DNA of 29,244 nt from DASYAE01 sp036501535 (GTDB lineage Bacteria; Actinomycetota; Actinomycetes; Streptomycetales; Catenulisporaceae): positions 1 through 29,244 of the forward strand of contig DASYAE010000293.1 of the NCBI GenBank assembly GCA_036501535.1, given 5' to 3'. The notes beneath the pieces are model-generated. The model was not told the DNA's origin and ran no database searches. It saw only the letters and a program-made list of their open reading frames with translations. The position numbers and the translations under genes are program-made. Numbering within the stretch: position 1 is the first letter of the stretch; each line of letters opens with the position of its first letter. Below are positions 23,428 to 29,244 of the stretch, one piece after another.

Positions 23428-24697
23428 GCTGCGCGAACCCGATCTGCCACGCACGATGAAGCTGCGCGGCGGAAAGGCGCTGCGCGCAGGCTGGACGACC
23501 GGCAGCTGTGCGGCCGCCGCGGCGAAGGCCGCCGCCCTCGCGCTCGGCGCCGCGAATTCTGGCGACCCGTCCGCTCGGGGCGCCCGCCCTGATACCGCTA
23601 CCGCTGTCGAGCCCCCGACGAGCGTCGAGATCGCGCTGCCCGGCAAGGACGGCCGCTGGCTCCAGCGGGTCGGCTTCGCCGTCGCGTCCTGCGAGCAGGT
23701 AAGCGCCGGAATATGGCGGGCCGTGGTGGTGAAGGACGCCGGGGACGATCCGGACGTGACCCACGGCGCCCGCCTCACCGCGACCGTGTCCCGGCGACCG
23801 CAGCCCGGGATCGAGCTCGACGGCGGAGAGGGCGTGGGCGTGGTGACCAAGCCGGGCCTTGGTCTGGAACTCGGCGGGCCGGCGATCAACCCGGTTCCGC
23901 GGGAGATGATCGCCCGGGCCGTCGGGGAGGCGATCGACCTCGAGAACGCGGGCGTGCGGGTCGTGATCTCGGTGCCCGGCGGCGAGGTGATGGCCCGCAA
24001 GACCACGAACCGGCGGCTCGGCATCCTCGGCGGCATCTCGATCCTCGGCACCACCGGCATCGTGCGGCCGTTCTCCACGGCGGCGTGGCGCGCCTCGGTC
24101 GAGCAGGCGGTCGCGGTGCTCGCCGCGCAGGCCGAAGCCGAGGCTGGGGCTGGGGCTGAGGCTGCGAAGGCGCAGACTGAGGGGGCGTCAGCTGGTGGGG
24201 CGGCGCCGCTCCCGCTGGTCCTGTGCACCGGAGGCCGGACCGAGAAGGGCGCGATGGCGCTGTTTCCCGACCTGCCCGAGGGATGCTTCGTCGAGGTCGG
24301 CGACTTCACCGGGGCCGCGTTACGCCAGGCGGCGCAATACGGGATCGCGGACGTCGTGTTCGTCGGGATGGTCGGCAAGCTGTCAAAGCTCGCGTCCGGC
24401 GTTCTGATGACCCATTACACCCGTTCGGCGGTCGACACCGATGTGCTGGCGCAGATCACGGCACACGCGGCAGGCGCGGCCCTGGCCGAGGAGGTGCGCG
24501 CGGCGAACACGGCCCGGCACGCGTATGAGGTCTGGGAGGCGGCCGGCGTGCTCGACGCGTGCGGAGCAGAGCTCTGCGACCGGGTGGCCGACGTGCTGCC
24601 GCGGTTCGTGGGCGGCGCGATCAGCGCGCGTGTCGCCATGGTCGACTTCACCGGCGCCCGCCTGGTCGCCGCCAGCGCCTCGTGGGGTGCGCGGTGA
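23420..24697 (+). CDS. cbiD: Cobalt-precorrin-5B C1-methyltransferase
   Basis: CbiD methylates C1 after acetaldehyde loss and is characteristic of the oxygen-independent (cobalt-early) route, replacing CobF. The 425-aa protein shows the family start LRAGWTTGSCAAAAAKAA, KDAGDDPDVTHGARL, GVGVVTKPGLGLELGGPAIN, ISVPGGEVMARKTTNRRLGI, GGISILGTTGIVRPFS, LCTGGRTEKGAM, GDFTGAALRQAAQYG and VGMVGKLSKLASGVLMTH. The ATG at 23420 overlaps cobM by 8 nt with a weak ribosome site; ATG 23456 is an alternative. An Ala/Glu/Gly-rich insertion (about residues 237-258) is lineage-specific. Codon 301 is TTA. Confidence 0.95.
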   Translation: MNELREPDLPRTMKLRGGKALRAGWTTGSCAAAAAKAAALALGAANSGDPSARGARPDTATAVEPPTSVEIALPGKDGRWLQRVGFAVASCEQVSAGIWRAVVVKDAGDDPDVTHGARLTATVSRRPQPGIELDGGEGVGVVTKPGLGLELGGPAINPVPREMIARAVGEAIDLENAGVRVVISVPGGEVMARKTTNRRLGILGGISILGTTGIVRPFSTAAWRASVEQAVAVLAAQAEAEAGAGAEAAKAQTEGASAGGAAPLPLVLCTGGRTEKGAMALFPDLPEGCFVEVGDFTGAALRQAAQYGIADVVFVGMVGKLSKLASGVLMTHYTRSAVDTDVLAQITAHAAGAALAEEVRAANTARHAYEVWEAAGVLDACGAELCDRVADVLPRFVGGAISARVAMVDFTGARLVAASASWGAR

Positions 24698-26109
24698 GCG
24701 GTCACGACGATGCGGCGGTCACCGTGATCGGCTGGGACGGGACGGCGTTGCCGCCGGCGGCCCGAGCCGCGCTCGATGCGGCCACCCTGGTGATCGGCGG
24801 CGCCCGCCACCTCGATGCGGCGGCGTTGCCGCGCGACGTCCGCACCATCACCCTCGGACCGCTCGTTCCCGCGATGGCCGCGCTGCGCGAGCACGACGGC
24901 GCGGCGGCCGTCCTCGCGTCGGGCGATCCGGGGTTCTTCGGCATCGTGCGCGCGTTGTCCGAGGGGGGATTTGAACCCCCGCGCCTCCGGGTCATCCCGG
25001 CGACCTCGTCGGTTCAAGCGGCCTTCTCACGGGTCGGACTCGCGTGGGACGACGCGCTGGTGGCCAGCATGCATGGCACGTCCGGCGGACGGGATCTGCG
25101 CCGTGCGGCGAACCTCTGTCGCGCGCACCCTAAGGTGGCGCTATTAACAGGCCCGGCTAAGACGGTGCAGGTGGGCGAGTCGGCTGAGAGTAAGTCGGCT
25201 GGGAGCGAGTCGGCTGAGGGTAAGTCGGCTGAGATCGCCGAACCGCCGTCGCCGGTCGGCGCATCGAGCAACGCGCACGGGGTGCGGGAACTCGCCGTGG
25301 AGCTGATGCGCGGCGACGCCGCCCTCCCCACGACTGCTCGAACCCTGATCGTCGCCCAGCGGCTCGGCGAGGCCGACGAGCGGGTCGAGCGGCTGACGCT
25401 CGATCAGGCCGCCGGGCGCTCCGACTTCGCCGAGCCCAACGTGGTGCTCTGCCTCGCCGGGCCGGGAGATTCGTCTGCGCCGTCGGTGTCTTCTGCGCCG
25501 GCGTCACCCGTGTCGCCCCCGCGCTGGCTTGCCGGGTGGACCGGGCCGGGTGCCGGTCCGTGGGCGCCGCCGGAATCAGCGTTCGAGCATCGTGACGGGC
25601 AGATCACCAAAGCCGAGGCGCGCGCGCAGATCCTGGCGCGGCTCGCGCCTCGGCCCGGAGACCTGATCTGGGACCTCGGCGCGGGGTCGGGCTCGGTCGG
25701 TATCGGGTGCGCGCGATTCGGCGCGGCCGTCGTCGCGGTCGAGCGGGATTCCGAGTCCTGCGACCGGATCTCGGCGAACGCCGTCGCGCACGGCGCTTCG
25801 GTCGCGGTCTCGGTTGTGTGCGGAAGTGCGCCGGAGGTGCTGGCGCGCCTTCCGCGACCCGACGCAGTCTTCGTCGGCGGGGGAGGGCTCGACGTGGTGC
25901 GCGCCGTCTTGCCGTTCGAGCCGCGCAGCGTGGTGGTCGCGCTCGCCGCGATCGAGCGGGTCGGGGAGGTCGCGGCGCTGCTGGAGGCGGGCGGCCGCGA
26001 GGTCGGCGGGGTGTTGCTGCAGTCCTCCCGGCTTGCCGCGCTGCCCGGTGGCGCGCACCGGTTCGCGGCGCAGAACCCGGTGTTCCTCGTCTGGGGCGAT
26101 GCCCGGTGA
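24694..26109 (+). CDS. cobL: Precorrin-6Y/7 C5,15-methyltransferase, decarboxylating (CbiE-CbiT fusion)
   Basis: This fused enzyme methylates C5 and C15 and decarboxylates the C12 acetate. It is 471 aa from GTG 24694, which overlaps the cbiD stop as GTGA. The N-terminal CbiE domain has VTVIGWDG, LVIGGARHL, VLASGDPGFFGIVRAL and PATSSVQAAFSRVGL. The C-terminal CbiT domain has ITKAEARAQILARL, IWDLGAGSGSVGIGCARFGA, VAVERDSESC and AVFVGGGG. Between them lie two insertions, one an in-frame 15-nt repeat (ESAESKSAGSESAEGKSAE), the other Ser/Ala/Pro-rich. Codon 151 is TTA. The segment SEGGFEPPR is encoded by DNA that mimics a tRNA T-arm on the opposite strand. Confidence 0.95.
   Translation: MSGHDDAAVTVIGWDGTALPPAARAALDAATLVIGGARHLDAAALPRDVRTITLGPLVPAMAALREHDGAAAVLASGDPGFFGIVRALSEGGFEPPRLRVIPATSSVQAAFSRVGLAWDDALVASMHGTSGGRDLRRAANLCRAHPKVALLTGPAKTVQVGESAESKSAGSESAEGKSAEIAEPPSPVGASSNAHGVRELAVELMRGDAALPTTARTLIVAQRLGEADERVERLTLDQAAGRSDFAEPNVVLCLAGPGDSSAPSVSSAPASPVSPPRWLAGWTGPGAGPWAPPESAFEHRDGQITKAEARAQILARLAPRPGDLIWDLGAGSGSVGIGCARFGAAVVAVERDSESCDRISANAVAHGASVAVSVVCGSAPEVLARLPRPDAVFVGGGGLDVVRAVLPFEPRSVVVALAAIERVGEVAALLEAGGREVGGVLLQSSRLAALPGGAHRFAAQNPVFLVWGDAR
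25177..25236 (+). repeat. 15-nt tandem repeat within cobL
   Basis: Four degenerate copies of a 15-nt unit around GTCGGCTGAG encode ESAES-KSAGS-ESAEG-KSAEI. Alternating E and K units give a higher-order period of 30 nt. It follows the CbiE LTGPAKT motif. Confidence 0.85.
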
Positions 26110-28049
26110 GCGCGCGCGCCGACTCTCAGGCCACTGCCCCTGCTGGCAGACCGTCCACCGAACCGGCGGGAATCATGGATCAGATATCAGAACCCGATGC
26201 CGATGGGCGGACCGGCCCGGCGGCGGCCCCTCGCGGCGCCGACCGCCCCATCGGCCTCGTCGCGGTCACCGCCGCCGGCCGCGCCGCCGCGGCCGCGCTG
26301 TGTGCGGCCTGGGGCGACGAGGTGCGCCTGTTCACCGGCGACGGCGAACCGGGATCGCCGGACGCGTCGCCCGCCGCCGACGCGCTGTGCGCCGCCTTCG
26401 CCGCCTGCCGGGCCGTCGTCTCCTTCCTGGCCGTCGGCGCCACGATCAGGGTCCTGGCGCCGCACCTGCGCAGCAAGACCTCTGATCCGGCCGTGGTCTG
26501 CGTCGACGAGGCGCGGCGGTTCGCAATCGCGCTGCTCGGCGGGCACCGCGGCGCGAACGCGCTGGCCGAACGCGTCGCGGACGCGCTCGGCGCCCGGCCG
26601 GTCGTCACGACCGCGTCCGACTCGGTCGGCGCGGCCGCGCTCGACTCGCTCGGCGCCGACCTCGGCTTCGTCCTGGAGAGCCCGGAGCTGCTGCCGAGGT
26701 TCGGCGTCAGGATGCTGTCCGGCGACCGGATCGAGGCCTGCGGCCTGCACCGGTGGCCGCTGCCCGCGCTTCCCGCCTCCGTCGTGCCCGCCGCGCAGTC
26801 TCCGGATCAGTCTTCGTGGCCTGATGAGGATCCGGTGATCCTCGTCTCGGACCTGGACCCGCCGTTCGACGCCGACCGGGCCGCGAACGGGACCCCTGTG
26901 CCGGTGCTCGTCTACCGGCCTCCGTCGCTCGTCGTCGGCGTCGGGTCCTCGCGCGGCGTCTCAGCCGACGAAGTCCTCGCCACCGTCGACGCGGCGCTCG
27001 CGGCCGGCGGCCTGTCCGCGGCGTCCGTCTCGCACCTCGCCTCGATCGACCTGAAGGCCGACGAGGCCGGGCTGTGCGAGGCGGCCGAGCGGCGCGGCTG
27101 GACGCTGGTCTTCCACCCGGCCGCCGCGCTGGCCCCGATCCCGGTGCCGAACCCCTCGCCGCGGGTCGAGGAGGAGACCGGCAGCCCCTCGGTCGCCGAG
27201 GCCGCGGCCCGCTTCGCCGGGATCGGCCGGCCGCTGTCCGACCTGGTCGTGGAGAAGGTGAAATCCGCCCGCAACGTGCCGATGGCCACGGCCGCGGTCG
27301 CCCGGCTGCGCCCGCGCGGCCGGCTGGCCCTGATCGGGCTCGGGCCCGGCGCCCGGGACCTGCTGACCCCGCGCGCGGTCGAGGAACTGCGGCGCGCCTC
27401 GGTCGTGGTCGGGCTGGACCAGTACGTTGCGCAGGTCGAGGACCTGCTGCGGCCGGGCACCGAGATCGCGGCCAGCGGCCTGGGCGCGGAGGAGGAGCGG
27501 GCCCGGACCGCCGTGTACCTGGCGCGCACCGGCCGCGCCGTGGCGCTGGTCGGCTCAGGCGACGCCGGGATCTACGCGATGGCCTCGCCAGCCCTCGACC
27601 AGGTGGTCGCGGACGACATCGACGTGGTCTGCGTCCCCGGGATCACGGCCGCGGCCGCCGCCGCCGGGCTGCTCGGCGCGCCGCTCGGGCACGACCACTG
27701 CGCGATCTCGCTCTCCGACCTGCACACGCCGTGGCCGGCGATCGAGCGCAGGGTGCGCGCCGCGGCGGAGGGCGATTTCGTGGTCTGCTTCTACAATCCG
27801 CGCTCCCGGCAGCGGGACTGGCAACTCGGCGCGGCGCTGGGGATCCTGGCCGGGCACCGGCCGGCGCAGACGCCGGTGGGCTGGGTCCGCAACGCCTCCC
27901 GGCCGGACGAGTCCGTCGGGGTGTCCACGCTGGCCGACTTCGATCCGGCGCTCGCCGACATGTACACCGTGGTCGTCGTCGGCTCGTCCCAGTCGCGGCT
28001 CGTCGCAGGGCGCTTCGTCACACCGCGGGGGTACGAATGGTCGCAGTGA
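26106..28049 (+). CDS. cobJ: CbiG-CobJ fusion: cobalt-precorrin-5A hydrolase and precorrin-3B C17-methyltransferase
   Basis: The N-terminal half (about 40-355) is CbiG, which opens the ring-A lactone and releases acetaldehyde in the oxygen-independent route. Its blocks are VAVTAAGRAAAAALCAAWGD, VSFLAVGATIRVLAPHLRSK, PAVVCVDEARRFAIALLGGH, RGANALAERVADAL and VVGVGSSRGVSADEVL. The C-terminal half (about 400-647) is a CobJ/CbiH class III methyltransferase: LALIGLGPGARDLLTPRA, VVGLDQYVAQVEDLL, VALVGSGDAGIYAMASPAL, VPGITAAAAAAGLLGAPLGH and VVCFYNPRSRQRDWQLG. This fusion is common in actinobacteria. GTG 26106 overlaps the cobL stop by 4 nt; ATG 26175 is an alternative that omits a low-complexity leader. 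The product is 647 aa. Confidence 0.94.
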   Translation: MSARADSQATAPAGRPSTEPAGIMDQISEPDADGRTGPAAAPRGADRPIGLVAVTAAGRAAAAALCAAWGDEVRLFTGDGEPGSPDASPAADALCAAFAACRAVVSFLAVGATIRVLAPHLRSKTSDPAVVCVDEARRFAIALLGGHRGANALAERVADALGARPVVTTASDSVGAAALDSLGADLGFVLESPELLPRFGVRMLSGDRIEACGLHRWPLPALPASVVPAAQSPDQSSWPDEDPVILVSDLDPPFDADRAANGTPVPVLVYRPPSLVVGVGSSRGVSADEVLATVDAALAAGGLSAASVSHLASIDLKADEAGLCEAAERRGWTLVFHPAAALAPIPVPNPSPRVEEETGSPSVAEAAARFAGIGRPLSDLVVEKVKSARNVPMATAAVARLRPRGRLALIGLGPGARDLLTPRAVEELRRASVVVGLDQYVAQVEDLLRPGTEIAASGLGAEEERARTAVYLARTGRAVALVGSGDAGIYAMASPALDQVVADDIDVVCVPGITAAAAAAGLLGAPLGHDHCAISLSDLHTPWPAIERRVRAAAEGDFVVCFYNPRSRQRDWQLGAALGILAGHRPAQTPVGWVRNASRPDESVGVSTLADFDPALADMYTVVVVGSSQSRLVAGRFVTPRGYEWSQ

Positions 28050-28303
28050 CGACGGCAGTGACGATGGGTTCGGCGGCACCGGCCGGGCCCGGCCGCCTGG
28101 TCGCGCGGATCGGCGCCTGCCAGGGATGCGGCGCGTGCCTGCTCACCTGTCCCACACATGCGATTCGCCCGCGCGGCGGCACGCTGATCGTCCGCGACGA
28201 GATCTGTACCGGCTGTGGCGAGTGCGTCGAGGTGTGCCCGGTTGACGCCATCGACCTCGCCACCGACCTCGGCTCAGCCGGGCAGGCGGCCGCCCCATGG
28301 TGA
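28037..28303 (+). CDS. 2[4Fe-4S] ferredoxin embedded in the cobalamin operon
   Basis: The 88-aa protein has two classic cluster motifs: C28-x2-C31-x2-C34-x3-C38-P and C57-x2-C60-x2-C63-x3-C67-P. These are the bacterial 2[4Fe-4S] ferredoxin pattern, in which each motif supplies three ligands to one cluster and one to the other. The ATG at 28037 overlaps cobJ by 13 nt with GGGGG upstream. GTG 28046 would instead give the GTGA overlap seen at other junctions. A low-potential ferredoxin here could supply electrons for Co(II) to Co(I) reduction before CobO, or for another redox step of corrin synthesis; this is inference from position. Its stop overlaps the start of cobH. Confidence 0.9.
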   Translation: MVAVTTAVTMGSAAPAGPGRLVARIGACQGCGACLLTCPTHAIRPRGGTLIVRDEICTGCGECVEVCPVDAIDLATDLGSAGQAAAPW

Positions 28304-28923
28304 GAGACGTCCACCCGATCGAGCAGGAGTCGTACGCGATCCTGCGCGCCCGGCTCGGCGCCAGATATCCGGGGTCTGACGCGCTGCCCCCGTTGGCGCG
28401 CGCGGTGATCGAGCGAGTCGTGCACGCCAGCGCAGACCTCGACTACGCCGAGGACCTCGCGCTCCCGGGCGAGGACACGCTCGCCGCCGCGGTCCGCGCG
28501 CTGCGCGACGGCGCGCCGATCGTGGCCGACGTGGCCATGGTCGCGGCCGGGATCACCAAGCGGGCCGCGGTATGCCGCATCGGCGATGAGCGCGCGAGCC
28601 GTCTCGCCGCGGAGCAGAACCTGACCCGATCCGCCGCCGCGCTGCGCCTCGCCGCGCAGGAGACCGGCCCCGGCGCGATCTACGTGATCGGATGCGCTCC
28701 CACGGCCCTCTTCGAGCTCGTCGACCATCCGGCGGCGTACCGGCCGCGGCTCGTCGTCGGCCTGCCGGTCGGCTTCGTCGGCGCCGCCGAGTCCAAGGCC
28801 GCGCTGCGCGAGGCGGGCGCCGCCGCCGGCCTGCCTTCGATCTCGAACATCTCGGCCAAGGGCGGGTCGGCGGTCGCCGCCGCCGCACTCAATGCCCTGC
28901 TCTACTGGGAGGCTGCGGCATGA
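28297..28923 (+). CDS. cobH: Precorrin-8X/cobalt-precorrin-8 methylmutase
   Basis: The enzyme moves the methyl group from C11 to C12, giving hydrogenobyrinate or cobyrinate. It is 208 aa, the usual length. The catalytic His falls at residue 43 (VIERVVHASADLDY) when counted from ATG 28297. Other blocks are PIVADVAMVAAGITKR, RSAAALRLAA, AIYVIGCAPTALFELV, VGLPVGFVGAAESK and PSISNISAKGGSAVAAAALNAL. ATG 28297 overlaps the ferredoxin stop by 7 nt, and GTG 28300 (GTGA overlap) is equally plausible. Confidence 0.96.
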   Translation: MVRDVHPIEQESYAILRARLGARYPGSDALPPLARAVIERVVHASADLDYAEDLALPGEDTLAAAVRALRDGAPIVADVAMVAAGITKRAAVCRIGDERASRLAAEQNLTRSAAALRLAAQETGPGAIYVIGCAPTALFELVDHPAAYRPRLVVGLPVGFVGAAESKAALREAGAAAGLPSISNISAKGGSAVAAAALNALLYWEAAA

Positions 28924-29244
28924 CGACGCCGTCACTGCTGATCGTCGGGCACGGCACGCGGGACGAGGCCGGCGCGCGGGAGTTCCGCCGGTTCGCCGAG
29001 CGTGTGGCCCGGCGCGGCGCCGACCGGCCGGCGGCGCTGCACGAACGGCCCGCGGGCGTCGCAGGGGGCTTCATCGAGCTCTCCCGGCCCCCGCTGCGCG
29101 AGGCGGTCGCCGACCTGGTCGCCCGCGGCCTGAGCGACGTGGTCGCGGTCCCGTTGATCCTGCTGGCCGCCGGGCACGCGAAGGGCGACATCCCGGCCGC
29201 GCTGGCCCGCGAGCGCGAGCGCTGCCCGGGGCTGCGGACCCGGT
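28920..29244 (+). CDS. cbiX: CbiX-type sirohydrochlorin cobaltochelatase (C-terminus outside window)
   Basis: This is the N-terminal part (108 codons visible) of a class II chelatase that inserts cobalt into sirohydrochlorin early in the pathway. The two metal-binding histidines appear as H11 in LIVGHGTR and H86 in LAAGHAKGDIPAAL. GGFIELSRPPL, the substrate-site Glu segment, also fits the CbiX/SirB family. The start ATG overlaps the cobH stop as ATGA. A ferrochelatase (siroheme) role cannot be excluded, but the operon favours cobalt. The right edge of the window cuts the gene. Confidence 0.9.
   Translation, partial: MTTPSLLIVGHGTRDEAGAREFRRFAERVARRGADRPAALHERPAGVAGGFIELSRPPLREAVADLVARGLSDVVAVPLILLAAGHAKGDIPAALARERERCPGLRTR

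Noticed and set aside
24940..25050. A tRNA gene on the minus strand within cobL
   Set aside because: Only the T-arm fits. There is no matching acceptor 5-prime strand, no 7-nt anticodon loop and no CCA end, and cobL is intact.
1..29244. Mobile elements, integrases, CRISPR arrays or phage genes
   Set aside because: I found no transposase or integrase motifs, no terminal inverted repeats flanking genes, and no spaced direct repeats of CRISPR type.

Overview
The window is GC-rich DNA, with strong G/C preference at third codon positions and many GTG and TTG starts. It looks like a filamentous or otherwise complex actinobacterium. A c-di-AMP riboswitch upstream of a LysM hydrolase, a DasR-type palindrome, a GC-rich cobalamin operon and rare TTA codons all fit a Streptomyces-like or Catenulispora-like lineage; the genus cannot be fixed from sequence alone. 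I see no mobile element, CRISPR array, rRNA or tRNA gene.

Region 1 (1-8.8 kb, minus strand) is an L-arabinose locus. In transcription order it holds a LacI-family regulator, araB, araD and araA, then (after a 460-nt gap with strong hairpins) a secreted GH51 alpha-L-arabinofuranosidase with two LamG domains, whose C-terminus lies outside the window. Two near-identical 18-bp palindromes, one upstream of the regulator and one over codons 2-7 of araB, are the likely operators. The enzyme would release arabinose from polysaccharide outside the cell, and AraA, AraB and AraD would convert it to D-xylulose 5-phosphate.

Region 2 (8.8-12.9 kb) concerns the cell wall and secretion. A c-di-AMP (ydaO-type) riboswitch precedes a LysM plus transglycosylase-like protein. 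Next come a terminator, a decayed remnant of a DUF849/BKACE gene, and a secreted 3D-domain/CBM5-12 protein preceded by a DasR-like GGTCTAGACC palindrome. A convergent SAM methyltransferase gene lies beyond a 14-bp terminator hairpin.

Region 3 (13.0-29.2 kb, plus strand) is a cobalamin (vitamin B12) cluster: cobN, a B12 riboswitch, a chlD-type chelatase subunit, cobO, cobB, cobI, cobM, cbiD, cobL (cbiET), a cbiG-cobJ fusion, a 2[4Fe-4S] ferredoxin, cobH and the start of cbiX. From cobB onward every junction overlaps, which implies one translationally coupled transcript. The set mixes hallmarks of the cobalt-early route (CbiX, CbiD, CbiG) with the late-insertion chelatase CobN. No separate small AAA+ chelatase subunit is present. 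Five cob genes (cobN, cobB, cobI, cbiD, cobL) each carry one in-frame TTA codon, and I saw none in the other genes. Several cob proteins carry in-frame low-complexity insertions.

The points most worth following up are the TTA codons, the single-gene chelatase motor with possible frameshifting, the mixed cobalt-insertion gene set with its ferredoxin, the DasR-like site, and the internally deleted BKACE remnant.
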